In this document: piece by piece, positions 7,684-16,622 of the stretch
Layout: every line of letters starts with the position of its first letter
Numbering within the stretch: position 1 is the first letter of the stretch
Assembly (NCBI RefSeq): GCF_004362665.1
Contig: NZ_SNXR01000015.1
Coordinates: 62,001-126,000 of the forward strand
Reading direction: 5' to 3'
Origin: Flavobacterium dankookense
Lineage (GTDB): Bacteria > Bacteroidota > Bacteroidia > Flavobacteriales > Flavobacteriaceae
Length of the DNA: 64,000 bases
Position numbers and translations under genes: made by a program
The notes under the pieces: generated by a model
What the model was told of the DNA's origin: nothing
The model's database searches: none
What the model saw: the letters and a program-made list of their open reading frames with translations, nothing else

Positions 7684-9348
7684 TTAGATTTTAATATCGT
7701 TGATGATTTTTCCTTCGCTCATTTTTATAACTCTATTGCATTTAGCTTTCCAATTTTCATTTTTAGAAGTTACTATTAATGTCCATTTATTTTTATCGGA
7801 AGTAATAAAATTGATGATGTCGTTTGCAGCATCGGCATCCATTTTGTCAAGTACATCCTCATAGAAAAGAATTTTTGGTTTGCTAATGATGCTTCTTGCA
7901 ACTAATATTTTTTGGGCGTTTGATGAAGAAAGTTGTTTTCCTTCGGGAGAAATTTTAGTATCAAGTCCATTAGGTAACGATTTTATAAAATCGCCCAACT
8001 TTACGCTATCAACTGCCCATTTTATATTTTCTTGAGTTATTAATGGATTATTGAAAGTGATGTTTTCTTGAATTGTTCCTTCAAATGGTGTTTCGCCGTT
8101 CATAATGGTGCTAATTTGTGAACGGAAATGAGTTAAGTCAATTTTTCTATAGGTATCGTCGTTTATATAAAACGAACCCGATGTTGGTTGTAATAATCCC
8201 GAAAGTACTCGAATAAGTGTGGTTTTTCCAGAACCATTTAAGCCGTCAAGATATATTTTTTCGGATTGTTCTATCGTTAAATTAATTTTTTCTAAAACAA
8301 AATCAGTTGAATCGGGAAATTTGTAACTCATGTTTTCAGTTGCCAATTGAATGTTGGTGTAGCAAAAATCAGCATTCGATGTTGATGATTCCTCAATTTC
8401 TAAATCGGTAATTTGACCAATTTTTTCCACCGCTGTTAATACATCATAAAGTGTTTCTAATCCAATAATTATTTTTTCTACTGAATTGATAACCAATAAA
8501 ATAATGATTTCGGCTGCTACGAATTGTCCAATATTCATTTTTTGATTTAAAACTAAATAACCACCAATGAATAGTAATCCTGCAGTAATTATAATTTTGA
8601 AAATGATAAGTTGTGTGTATTGTCTTTTGATTACATTAAAGTGTTTTTCTCTGTAATTAATATATTCTGAAACCAAATGATTGTTTTTACTTAATGCAAA
8701 GTCAAAATTGGTTGCTTTCTTAAAACTGAAGTTATTTCGAGCGATTTCTTGTAGCCAACTTACAACTTTATACTTGTATTTGGATTCTTTTAAACTACTT
8801 GATAATCCTGAGTTAAAAGAGAACTTGAAAATAATATAAAGTAAAATAATTAGGAAAAAACCAAATAATATAAAAAAGGAATGGTAAAATGATAGCAATA
8901 TAATTCCAAATAGAATTTGAAGTATTGCTGTTGAAAAATCAATCAATAATTTAGAAATTCCTTTTTGAATGGTCAAAGTGTCAAAAAAGCGATTGGCCAA
9001 TTCTGGTGGATATTCGTCGTATAATTCTTCTGACTTTATTTTAGGAAGTCTAACACCAAATTCAAAAGATGAACGAACGAAGATTTTTTGTTGTAAATTT
9101 TCAGTAATTCGGAGTTGCATTAACGATAATATTCCGGCTAATGCAACACCAATAATTACAATAAAAACCAAGACAATCCACGAAATACTAACGCGTCCAG
9201 ATTGGATTAAATTAATAATTGCTTGTATTCCAAGTGGAAGAGATAAACTCACTAATCCGGCAAAAATGGCGTAGAAAATAACTTGGATAATGTCTTTTTT
9301 ATCCAGTTTTAATAGATTGATTGTTCTTTGTACGGCAGTTAATTTCAT
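7684..9348 (-). CDS. ABC exporter subunit, fused membrane and ATP-binding domains, degenerate ATPase motifs
   Basis: The 554-residue half-transporter has about six transmembrane helices (residues 20-300) and a C-terminal nucleotide-binding domain. Walker A is intact (GLNGSGKTT, 369-377), but the other motifs deviate. The Q-loop position is N417, the signature reads LSSSNAQ (473-479) instead of LSGGQ, Walker B ends in E497-D498 instead of D-E, and the H-switch position is S528. There is no N-terminal C39 peptidase domain. It lies between the TetR gene (2 nt) and the HlyD-type gene (5 nt). It may bind ATP but hydrolyse it poorly, or this may be a specialised family; the translocated substrate is unknown. 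Confidence 0.88.
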   Translation of the reverse strand: MKLTAVQRTINLLKLDKKDIIQVIFYAIFAGLVSLSLPLGIQAIINLIQSGRVSISWIVLVFIVIIGVALAGILSLMQLRITENLQQKIFVRSSFEFGVRLPKIKSEELYDEYPPELANRFFDTLTIQKGISKLLIDFSTAILQILFGIILLSFYHSFFILFGFFLIILLYIIFKFSFNSGLSSSLKESKYKYKVVSWLQEIARNNFSFKKATNFDFALSKNNHLVSEYINYREKHFNVIKRQYTQLIIFKIIITAGLLFIGGYLVLNQKMNIGQFVAAEIIILLVINSVEKIIIGLETLYDVLTAVEKIGQITDLEIEESSTSNADFCYTNIQLATENMSYKFPDSTDFVLEKINLTIEQSEKIYLDGLNGSGKTTLIRVLSGLLQPTSGSFYINDDTYRKIDLTHFRSQISTIMNGETPFEGTIQENITFNNPLITQENIKWAVDSVKLGDFIKSLPNGLDTKISPEGKQLSSSNAQKILVARSIISKPKILFYEDVLDKMDADAANDIINFITSDKNKWTLIVTSKNENWKAKCNRVIKMSEGKIINDIKI

Positions 9349-9350
9349 CT

Positions 9351-10025
9351 TTATTTCTTTAATGTTTTGTAGGCAAGTTCAATGTAAAAATCAGTTGGAG
9401 AATTATTTTCATTGCAATTGGTTATCGTTTTTAAATGGTCTTTTAAAAAATGTTGGTGCAACGAACCTTCAACAATAGACGAAGCTAAACTTTTTGAAAA
9501 AGAATAGTTTGGATTTACTTCTTCAATAATTGAGATTAATCTATTGATTACACTTTTATATACTAAAAAGAAACCTTCTTTGTTTTCTTCATCAACCTCT
9601 TTAGTTAATAGTGTTTTGGTGAATTCTGCAATTATAATTTGGTTCAAAACCGCTTCGTTAATATGTAGTGTTTGAGTGTCATCATCAATTTTTTCAGTAA
9701 CTATAGTGATTGCTCTTTTTAACTTTTCCAATGGATCACTAATATTTGTGATTGAAAAAAGCATTCGGTATTCCATCCATGCCCAATACCATGAACATAA
9801 ATATAGTAATAATTTGTGTTTACTTTCAAAATAACGATAAATAGAACTTTCGTTGGAACCAATTTTTTCGCCAAGCTTTTTAAATGTAAAATCTTCAAAG
9901 CCAATTTCGTTGATTAAAATAATGCTCTGGCTAATGATTTTTTTTCCTAAATCCGATGTTTCAGGGTTTTTGACAAATAATTTAGGATTTACAGTGATTG
10001 TGATATTTGAAAGTATATTTTGCAT
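9351..10025 (-). CDS. TetR/AcrR family transcriptional regulator
   Basis: The 224-residue protein has an N-terminal helix-turn-helix (LGEKIGSNESSIYRYFESK, about residues 46-64) of TetR type and a divergent, mostly helical ligand-binding region. It sits inside the operon it probably controls, between TerC (8 nt) and the ABC exporter (2 nt). The two promoters of this locus carry the same 17-bp palindrome over the -7 box, which is where a repressor of this family would bind. The inducer is unknown; a membrane-active compound or the exported substrate is the usual case. Confidence 0.9.
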   Translation of the reverse strand: MQNILSNITITVNPKLFVKNPETSDLGKKIISQSIILINEIGFEDFTFKKLGEKIGSNESSIYRYFESKHKLLLYLCSWYWAWMEYRMLFSITNISDPLEKLKRAITIVTEKIDDDTQTLHINEAVLNQIIIAEFTKTLLTKEVDEENKEGFFLVYKSVINRLISIIEEVNPNYSFSKSLASSIVEGSLHQHFLKDHLKTITNCNENNSPTDFYIELAYKTLKK

Positions 10026-10033
10026 GATATTAA

Positions 10034-10735
10034 CTATTTTTTTGTTTTATTCGGCATCGTTTTCATTTGAATAACATCTACCAAAAAGGCAAATGCCATT
10101 GAAAAATAGATATATCCTTTAGGTATTTCAAAGTGAAAGCCTTCAGCAATAAGCGAAACTCCAATCATCATCAGAAAACAAAGTGCTAATATTTTAAACG
10201 ATGGATGTTTTGAAATGAATTCGCTGATAGGTTTAGAGGCAAATAACATAATAATAACGGTAACAATTACTGCAGTGTACATCACCCAAAGTTCATCGAC
10301 CATTCCTACAGCTGTAATAATAGAATCAACTGAGAAAACTAAATCCAGTAGAATAACTTCGCCTAAAAGTTTTTTAAAACTTCCTTTTTTTGGTAGCTCA
10401 TTTTCATGTGAATTGGCAATTTCTGTTTTGTGATAAATCTCTTTGGTACTTTTATATATTAAAAATAAACCACCAAGTATTAAAATAATTCCTTTTCCAG
10501 TGAAGTCAATTTCGAATAACGAAAATAGTGTTTTATCTAATTTTAAAATCCATGAAATGAAAGCAAGTAAAGCCAATCGCATTACCATAGCCAATCCAAT
10601 TCCCCAAAATCGCAATTTATTTCTCTGACTTTCGGGCAATTTATCAGCAAGAATGGAAATAAAAATGATGTTATCAATTCCTAGGATTACTTCGAGTGCA
10701 ATTAATGAAATTAAAGGTATTAAAGCGTCTATCAT
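10034..10735 (-). CDS. TerC family integral membrane protein
   Basis: The 233-residue protein has about seven hydrophobic helices and the family's acidic membrane residues (EVILGIDNIIF at 14-24 and LVFSVDSIITA near 135). TerC/Alx/YkoY proteins are linked to tellurite resistance, manganese export and metal loading of exported proteins. It lies in the leftward operon between the LRR gene (10 nt) and the TetR gene (8 nt). It may manage metal supply at the membrane alongside the exporter; that link is inferred from position only. Confidence 0.9.
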   Translation of the reverse strand: MIDALIPLISLIALEVILGIDNIIFISILADKLPESQRNKLRFWGIGLAMVMRLALLAFISWILKLDKTLFSLFEIDFTGKGIILILGGLFLIYKSTKEIYHKTEIANSHENELPKKGSFKKLLGEVILLDLVFSVDSIITAVGMVDELWVMYTAVIVTVIIMLFASKPISEFISKHPSFKILALCFLMMIGVSLIAEGFHFEIPKGYIYFSMAFAFLVDVIQMKTMPNKTKK

Positions 10736-10745
10736 ATTGTTTGTT

Positions 10746-11378
10746 TTAGAAATTTATTTTAAATCCAAAGTTTAAATTTTTCATATCTTGTAATTCTGGT
10801 TTAATATCATTTCCTCTTAAATCAAGATATTTTATATGGTCTAAGGTTTGTATTTCAGGAATTTTTTTAAATTTATTCTGATTAAGGTATAAGTTTTCTA
10901 AACTTTTAAATTCTAAAATTTCACTTGGTAATTTCGATAAATTATCGTTTTCAAGATGTAGTGTTTTTAAATTGGGTAGTTTTGCTAAAGTGGATAATGT
11001 TTTTGGTAGATTCATGTTCTTTTCATCATTCAAATAGATTTCTTCAAGGTTGGTTAAGTTAGAAATTTCTTCTGGTAATTTTATGAAATCGTTTCCACTT
11101 AAATCCAATACTTTTAGTGATTTAATTTTGGTTATTGCTATTGGTATTTGCTTTAATCGATCGTTTTTTAAAGTAAGATATTCTAGATTTATAAACTGTA
11201 ACCATTGTTCATCGGTTACATTGATTTCTTGATTGCTAAGATTTAATCTAATAACTTTTTCAGGATTTTTGAGTGCTTCGCTCAAAGAATTAAATTCTTT
11301 ATTCTTTTCATTGTCTTGACCAAAAATCATATTAGAGATCAAAAATATAAATGCGAAAGTGTAATTTAATTTTTTCAT
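10746..11378 (-). CDS. Secreted leucine-rich repeat protein
   Basis: The 210-residue protein has a signal peptide (about 1-20, ending IFGQ) and roughly six LRR units of about 23 residues built on LxxLxLxxNxLxxLP, as in LPxxI-type bacterial LRR proteins. Such proteins usually mediate protein-protein contacts; the partner is unknown. It is the first gene of the six-gene leftward unit that runs to the TolC-type gene. Its promoter carries the operator-like palindrome at 11423-11439. Confidence 0.88.
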   Translation of the reverse strand: MKKLNYTFAFIFLISNMIFGQDNEKNKEFNSLSEALKNPEKVIRLNLSNQEINVTDEQWLQFINLEYLTLKNDRLKQIPIAITKIKSLKVLDLSGNDFIKLPEEISNLTNLEEIYLNDEKNMNLPKTLSTLAKLPNLKTLHLENDNLSKLPSEILEFKSLENLYLNQNKFKKIPEIQTLDHIKYLDLRGNDIKPELQDMKNLNFGFKINF

Positions 11379-11416
11379 GATTGATATGTTTTAGTGTTCA
11401 ACAATAAATGTAAGTG

Positions 11417-11439
11417 CAAATATAATAGTAAAACTATTA
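11417..11439 (-). promoter_or_regulatory. Promoter -7 box plus 17-bp palindrome (probable TetR operator), LRR-to-TolC unit
   Basis: The -7 box TATATTTG (minus strand, 11417-11424) overlaps by two bases the perfect palindrome TAATAGT-AAA-ACTATTA (11423-11439). The identical 17-mer sits in the identical position relative to the -7 box at 13552-13574. An extra ACTATTA half-site is at 11454-11460. The position between the promoter elements is typical for a repressor operator. Confidence 0.75.
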
Positions 11440-11463
11440 ATATATGGTTTCATACTATTATTT

Positions 11464-11976
11464 TCACTTTGTTTTAACTTTTGTTTTTTCAATAACAGCA
11501 ACTGACTTTTGTAGAATTAAAGAATTTGGTATTGTAATAATTTTTTCATTTGATAATTTTAAATGAACAAAAAAATATGTTAAATCTGAAATCTCTCCTT
11601 CAATTGTGTAATCTTTGTCTAAAATTTCTATGGTATCACCAATTTTCAAAGGATGATTAAAAAAAAGAATAATACTTGATGTAATATTTGATAATAAAGA
11701 CCATTGAGCAAAAAATGCAATACCAAGAGCGGTTAAAATAGTACTAGTAAAAAGTGCTATTTGATTTTGTTTTAATCCCCAAATTGCTCCTATAAGTAAA
11801 ATTGCAGCAAATAAGGAAATTAAGTTAAACGCTTTTATCATTATTTTTCTTCTACCTCTTTGTAGTTGTGTGTTTTTTAAAAATTTATTTACTGTAACCT
11901 TTGTCATAAAGAAACAAACTATATAGGCAACGATTACAATTACGGTCTCAATTACTCGAATGTCAAATGGTTTCAT
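11464..11976 (-). CDS. Small MscS-family mechanosensitive channel protein
   Basis: The 170-residue protein has three hydrophobic helices (about 8-28, 47-66 and 70-105) and then the MscS beta domain (FFNHPLKIGDTIEI near 103-116, followed by the IPNSLIL segment near 147). It lacks the larger C-terminal cage of E. coli MscS, so it is a minimal pore module. Members release solutes on membrane tension. It lies 3 nt downstream of the DUF2490 gene, in the unit that begins with the lipoprotein gene. Confidence 0.87.
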   Translation of the reverse strand: MKPFDIRVIETVIVIVAYIVCFFMTKVTVNKFLKNTQLQRGRRKIMIKAFNLISLFAAILLIGAIWGLKQNQIALFTSTILTALGIAFFAQWSLLSNITSSIILFFNHPLKIGDTIEILDKDYTIEGEISDLTYFFVHLKLSNEKIITIPNSLILQKSVAVIEKTKVKTK

Positions 11977-11979
11977 CTT

Positions 11980-12759
11980 TTACTTATTTTTTTTAGACAA
12001 ATCAAAGCTGAAGTTAGTGTTAACGATAAATCCATTATTGTTTTGATAAACATTTTGGTTATTTACTTCTCTACCAAGTTGTAGTGTTTGATTTAGATAA
12101 CCTGCTTCAATTCGAAGTGTATTATTAAATCGATAACCAAATAATAAACCAATTCTATTTTGATCGAAAATATTTTCATTTACATTTTTTCCAAATCCAA
12201 TGAAAAGTTCATTGTAAGCAGCAACATAAGGTGTTTTGTTTTCAATTTTATCACCTTTTAATGGTATTTGAACTCTAATCATGTATCGAAATCGGTTTAA
12301 TAAAGGGAATTCATCTTCTTTTGATAAACTTATATTAGAATACCTGCCAACCCATCGTTGTTCTAGCATAAATCGATGTGAAATATCTATTTTTGAAATT
12401 TTATCGGTTAATGTTATCATCTGAAAAGTTCTATGTTCAGTAAAATCTTTTCCCATTCCGTTTATTGGTGTTTCACCATATGCATAGGTTTCTATCCAAG
12501 CATAGCCAAGTCGAAATTGAACTTTAGGATTTAGTTGATAATTTACGCCCAATCGAAGCAAACTTTGCTGTTTATCTGTAATAAAATTGTCTCTTCGAAT
12601 TTGATACTCACTATGAATACTGTATTTTTCATTCAATTTGAAAGTGCCAAAATAGTTGTACCAGCCAATATCATTTCGCTCTATCTTACGATTATTTTGA
12701 GCAAATAGGTTGTTAAATGAAAATAGTAAAATAAAAGTCAAAAAGTAAAATTGTTTCAT
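11980..12759 (-). CDS. DUF2490 domain-containing outer membrane protein
   Basis: The 259-residue protein has a signal peptide (1-20, ending LFAQ) and repeated amphipathic beta strands (for example EYQIRRDNF and RFRYMIRVQIP) ending in an aromatic/polar strand. This is the DUF2490 beta-barrel pattern common in Bacteroidota. The function is not established; it is probably an outer-membrane barrel. It shares a message with the MscS-like gene (3 nt downstream) and the lipoprotein gene upstream. Confidence 0.88.
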   Translation of the reverse strand: MKQFYFLTFILLFSFNNLFAQNNRKIERNDIGWYNYFGTFKLNEKYSIHSEYQIRRDNFITDKQQSLLRLGVNYQLNPKVQFRLGYAWIETYAYGETPINGMGKDFTEHRTFQMITLTDKISKIDISHRFMLEQRWVGRYSNISLSKEDEFPLLNRFRYMIRVQIPLKGDKIENKTPYVAAYNELFIGFGKNVNENIFDQNRIGLLFGYRFNNTLRIEAGYLNQTLQLGREVNNQNVYQNNNGFIVNTNFSFDLSKKNK

Positions 12760-12813
12760 AGTTTATAAAAATTTAGGGCTAATCCACTAAAATGAATTAG
12801 CCCAATTTATTTC

Positions 12814-13479
12814 TTATTTTGTTGGAGAAAAAGGCAATGATGATTTGTGAACTATTATTCTTAGTTTACCATCTTTTCCTTTTTTGAAAACCCAAGTTTT
12901 ATCAACCATTACTTCTTTACCGTTTTTATCGGTTACCCAAACATTACCCATGGTTATTGCAATAGAACCATAAATTTGAATGCCTTCATTGTTTTTTCCT
13001 GCATTATCATATCTTGCTTTTACCCATGGCGTTAGTGCAAAACCTTTATCATTCGGATAATCAGCATCTCCACCAATAAAGTATGCTAAAGCACCTTTTT
13101 TATCATTTCTAAAAGTTTGATCTCCATAAGCCAATGTTGGTTTGAAAAACACTTTTCCATAATCATAATTGTAAGCATCAGATAAGACTTGTTCAGCAAA
13201 CGCTTTGTAATCGCCTCCTTCTTCTTTTAGTTTTCCAATTTTAACCAGTGCATCACACCAATCTTGTTGCGCTTTGTTTACTTCTTCATAAGTGATGATA
13301 GTTTGTGCACCTTCTTCAACATACACTAATCCAAGTTCATCAATTACTTTTTGAACTTCATCCGAAGTTTTTGTAACTTGATTTTTTACTTCTTCTTTTT
13401 TTTCTTCTTTTGATTGATTACAAGAAATAAGGAATGTTCCAGTTGCAAGTGCTAAAAATAAGGTTTTTCTAATTTTCAT
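12814..13479 (-). CDS. Lipoprotein, possible NTF2/SnoaL-like fold, function unknown
   Basis: The 221-residue protein has a lipoprotein signal peptide (lipobox LISC, Cys at 20), a charged Lys/Glu linker (24-40) and a C-terminal region of alternating strands. Short motifs there (GSIAITMGNVWVTDKNGKEVMVDKTW split over strands) resemble NTF2/SnoaL-like domains. I do not recognise a specific function. It is the first gene of the lipoprotein-DUF2490-MscS unit. Its promoter carries the same operator-like palindrome as the exporter unit, so it probably responds to the same signal. Confidence 0.75.
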   Translation of the reverse strand: MKIRKTLFLALATGTFLISCNQSKEEKKEEVKNQVTKTSDEVQKVIDELGLVYVEEGAQTIITYEEVNKAQQDWCDALVKIGKLKEEGGDYKAFAEQVLSDAYNYDYGKVFFKPTLAYGDQTFRNDKKGALAYFIGGDADYPNDKGFALTPWVKARYDNAGKNNEGIQIYGSIAITMGNVWVTDKNGKEVMVDKTWVFKKGKDGKLRIIVHKSSLPFSPTK

Positions 13480-13551
13480 TTTTTTTAAATTTAATGTTAG
13501 TACTTCTTTAAAATAATTTAGCTAAACTTTTAATTTTGAAATTAATCTATA

Positions 13552-13574
13552 CAAAGATAATAGTAAAACTATTA
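13552..13574 (-). promoter_or_regulatory. Promoter -7 box plus 17-bp palindrome (probable TetR operator), lipoprotein unit
   Basis: The -7 box TATCTTTG (minus strand, 13552-13559) overlaps by two bases the palindrome TAATAGT-AAA-ACTATTA (13558-13574). The 17-mer and its offset from the -7 box are identical to the site at 11417-11439. The lipoprotein ATG is about 73 nt downstream of the box. Confidence 0.75.
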
Positions 13575-13679
13575 ATTTTGAGATTTTAACTTTTATTTAT
13601 AATTTGTTTTGTTCAATTTCTATGAGAATTGTCATATTTTTAAAATGATAATCTCAATAATTTTACAAAAAATAGAAAT

Positions 13680-14951
13680 ATGAGCAAATATGTAACCGCT
13701 GATGAAGCTGTAAAAGTGGTAAAATCTAATGATAGAGTTTATGTCCAAGCAGCAGCAGCAACACCAACCGTTTTAACTAAAGCATTAGCAAAAAGAGCAA
13801 CCGAGTTACGCAACGTTGAGGTTTGTCATCTTCACACCGAAGGCGATGCGCCTTATGCAAATCCTGAATTTGCCGAAAGTTTTCACGTGAATTCCTTTTT
13901 TATCGGTGCCAATGTTCGTCATACCTTAACTGCTGGAAATGGTTCTTATACACCAGTTTTTTTAAGTGAATTGCCCAATCTTTTCCGAAAAAATGTCTTG
14001 CCAATTGACGTTGCGTTTATTCATGTTTCGCCACCAGATAGTCACGGATATTGTTCGCTAGGCGTTTCTGTTGAAGCAACCGTTGCAGCCATTGAAAATG
14101 CCAAAATTGTCATAGCACAAGTCAATCCACAAATGCCACGAACCTTTGGTGACGGAATTCTACATGTTTCCGAAATCAATTATTTAGTAGAAGTCAATCT
14201 GCCAATTCATGAACATCCAGTTGCCGCTTTTTCAAAAGAAGAAGAAAAAATTGGCGAGTACATTGCTTCATTAATTGAAGACAGAAGCACACTTCAAATG
14301 GGAATTGGTTCCATTCCAAACGCAGCGTTGAGTAAGTTAAAAAACCATAAAGATTTAGGATTACATACCGAAATGTTTTCCGATGGAGTGATTGATCTGA
14401 TAGAAAGTGACGTTATCAATTGTAATTATAAAGGAACACTTCGCGGTCGAGCTTTGGCTACATTTTTAATTGGTTCCAAGCGATTGTATGATTTTGTAAA
14501 CGACAATCCGTTTATCGAAATGAAAGAATCCTCAATGGTTAACGACACAGCCCGAATTCGTAAAAACCCAAAAATGGTCGCTATAAATTCGGCAATCGAA
14601 GTCGATTTAACCGGTCAAGTTTGTGCCGATTCCATTGGTGCCAAAATGTATTCTGGAGTTGGCGGACAAATGGATTTCATTCGCGGCGCATCATTAAGTC
14701 CAGGTGGAAAAGCCATCATCGCTTTACCGTCAATCACTAAAAAAGGCGAAAGTCGCATCGTTCCATTCTTGAAGCAAGGCGCAGGAGTTGTGACGACTCG
14801 TTCTCATGCGCAATACATCATTACCGAAAATGGAATTGCCAATTTGTATGGCAAAACCCTAAAACAACGAGTGTCAGAATTAGTTAAAATTGCCCATCCA
14901 AATCATCAAGAAAGCATCGAAAAAAGCTATTTTGACCTGATAAATAAATAG
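13680..14951 (+). CDS. Acetyl-CoA hydrolase/CoA-transferase family protein (4-hydroxybutyrate/acetate CoA-transferase type)
   Basis: The 423-residue cytoplasmic enzyme has both halves of the family. The catalytic glutamate region is TEMFSDGVIDL (about residues 234-244), and the CoA-binding GVGGQMDFIRGA segment is near 328-339. These enzymes move CoA between acyl groups and acetate, or hydrolyse acetyl-CoA; the exact acyl donor cannot be read from the sequence. It stands alone between divergent and convergent neighbours. Its TAG stop codon overlaps the first bases of a dispersed repeat (copy A). An imperfect palindrome (13623-13656) lies just upstream of the start and could be regulatory. Confidence 0.9.
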   Translation: MSKYVTADEAVKVVKSNDRVYVQAAAATPTVLTKALAKRATELRNVEVCHLHTEGDAPYANPEFAESFHVNSFFIGANVRHTLTAGNGSYTPVFLSELPNLFRKNVLPIDVAFIHVSPPDSHGYCSLGVSVEATVAAIENAKIVIAQVNPQMPRTFGDGILHVSEINYLVEVNLPIHEHPVAAFSKEEEKIGEYIASLIEDRSTLQMGIGSIPNAALSKLKNHKDLGLHTEMFSDGVIDLIESDVINCNYKGTLRGRALATFLIGSKRLYDFVNDNPFIEMKESSMVNDTARIRKNPKMVAINSAIEVDLTGQVCADSIGAKMYSGVGGQMDFIRGASLSPGGKAIIALPSITKKGESRIVPFLKQGAGVVTTRSHAQYIITENGIANLYGKTLKQRVSELVKIAHPNHQESIEKSYFDLINK

Positions 14952-15061
14952 GAGCGAATCGTTTGGGACTTTTTGGATTCCCTATTCCTGCTTTTCGTTA
15001 CAATAAAAAATGCTTCCAAACAATGGAAGCATTTTTTATTTACACTGCAATCAGGGCTAAA
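14949..15061. repeat. Dispersed intergenic repeat, copy A
   Basis: It starts TAGGAGCGA (sharing the stop codon of the CoA-transferase gene), has the TTCCTGCTTTTCGTTACAAT module and ends in an eroded form of the ACTACAATCAGGGCTAAA module. The core between them is the terminator hairpin at 15005-15037. Copies B (29421-29546) and C (58597-58733) share both flanks but have different cores. Confidence 0.85.
15005..15037. terminator. Bidirectional intrinsic terminator inside repeat copy A
   Basis: A perfect 13-bp inverted repeat (15005-15017 with 15025-15037) has a 7-nt loop, with A-runs and T-runs on the two sides. It lies between the convergent CoA-transferase and gpmI genes. Confidence 0.9.
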
Positions 15062-15089
15062 TAGTTTTTGTCTTTTGTAAAATCAAAAT

Positions 15090-16607
15090 TTACAACAACG
15101 ATTTTCCTGTCATAACTACTGGTTTTTCAATTCCCATCAATTCCAAAATCGTTGGAGCAACATCGCCAAGAACACCATCTTTTACTTGAATTGGGTCATT
15201 GTCAACCATAATTATCGGTACAGGATTGGTTGTGTGTGCAGTATTCGGACTTCCATCTGGATTAATCATCGTTTCGCAATTTCCGTGATCGGCAATAATA
15301 ATGGTTGTATAATTATTTGCCAAAGCGGTTTCTACAACTTCTTTTACACAAACATCAACTGCTTCACAGGCTTTGATGGCAGCTTCCATAATTCCAGTGT
15401 GACCAACCATATCGCCATTAGCAAAATTCAAGCAAACAAAATCAACTTCACCTTTTTGTAATTCAGGAACCAAAGCATCTTTTAATTCAAACGCACTCAT
15501 TTCGGGTTGTAAATCATAGGTAGCAACCTTTGGAGAATTTCTCAAAATTCGTGTTTCACCTTCAAATGGAACTTCTCTTCCGCCAGAAAAGAAAAACGTC
15601 ACGTGTGGATATTTTTCAGTTTCAGCAATGCGGATTTGTTTTTTTTCCGCTTTTTCCAAAACTTCTCCAAGTGTTTCTGTAATATTGTCTTTGTCATAAA
15701 TCACATGAACATTAGAATAGGTATCATCATAATTAGTCATTGTGACATAATACAAATTCATTTTGTGCATATTGAATTCGTGGAAATCTTTTTGCGACAA
15801 CGCCTCGGTTAATTCTCTTCCTCTGTCTGTTCTAAAGTTAAAGAAAATCACCACATCATCCTCTTCAATTTTAGCCAAAGGCTTGTTGTTTTCATCAACT
15901 ACAACTAATGGTTCGATAAATTCATCGGTTATATTTTGATCATAACTTTGTTGGATGCTTTCAACTGCATTTGTTGAGTGTTTTCCAATTGAGTTTACTA
16001 ATAAATCATAAGCTAGTTTTACTCTTTCCCAGCGTTTATCTCTATCCATTGCATAATATCTTCCAATAACTGAAGCGATTTTTGCAGATGTGTTTTGAAT
16101 ATAATTTTCTAAATCTTGAATGTAATTTTTTCCCGATTTTGGATCAACATCGCGACCATCAGTAAAAGCGTGGATATAAACTTTGTCAAGTCCAAAAGCT
16201 TGCGAAGCATCAACTAAACTTCTTAAATGCGACGTGTGAGAATGAACGCCACCATCGGAAACTAATCCTAAAAAATGAACGGCTTTGTTGTTGTCTTTGG
16301 CATATTGAAATGCATCAATCAACGGTTTTTCTTGCGCCATTGTTTTATTGGCAACAGCCAAATTAATTTTTGCTAAATCTTGATATACAATTCTTCCAGC
16401 ACCAAGATTCATGTGTCCAACTTCGGAGTTACCCATTTGACCTTCGGGTAAACCTACGTTTAAACCATCAGTTCTAAGTTGCGCATTGGGATATTTAGTA
16501 TATAATGAGTTTATAAAAGGAACATTTGCATTGTCTATTGCAGAAACTTTTGGATCGGGTGATTTTCCCCAACCATCTAAAATCATAAGGATTACCTTTT
16601 TATTCAT
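15090..16607 (-). CDS. gpmI: 2,3-bisphosphoglycerate-independent phosphoglycerate mutase
   Basis: The enzyme interconverts 3- and 2-phosphoglycerate in glycolysis and gluconeogenesis and uses two manganese ions. The chosen start (16607) gives 505 residues beginning MNKKVILMILDGWG, with D11 as metal ligand and S61 (NSEVGH) as the phosphoserine nucleophile. Later metal motifs include HSH (about 122-124) and DHGN plus HT near the C-terminus (AHTTNPVP). A longer start at 16625 is rejected because it falls inside the -7 box at 16623-16630. The gene is single and convergent with the CoA-transferase gene. Confidence 0.97.
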   Translation of the reverse strand: MNKKVILMILDGWGKSPDPKVSAIDNANVPFINSLYTKYPNAQLRTDGLNVGLPEGQMGNSEVGHMNLGAGRIVYQDLAKINLAVANKTMAQEKPLIDAFQYAKDNNKAVHFLGLVSDGGVHSHTSHLRSLVDASQAFGLDKVYIHAFTDGRDVDPKSGKNYIQDLENYIQNTSAKIASVIGRYYAMDRDKRWERVKLAYDLLVNSIGKHSTNAVESIQQSYDQNITDEFIEPLVVVDENNKPLAKIEEDDVVIFFNFRTDRGRELTEALSQKDFHEFNMHKMNLYYVTMTNYDDTYSNVHVIYDKDNITETLGEVLEKAEKKQIRIAETEKYPHVTFFFSGGREVPFEGETRILRNSPKVATYDLQPEMSAFELKDALVPELQKGEVDFVCLNFANGDMVGHTGIMEAAIKACEAVDVCVKEVVETALANNYTTIIIADHGNCETMINPDGSPNTAHTTNPVPIIMVDNDPIQVKDGVLGDVAPTILELMGIEKPVVMTGKSLL

Positions 16608-16622
16608 GGCTAAAAATTTTAG

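Noticed and set aside
13623..13656. Operator in front of the CoA-transferase gene (TGAGA...TCTCA)
   Set aside because: The palindrome is imperfect and AT-rich with only one copy, so it is noted with that gene but not called as a regulatory site.
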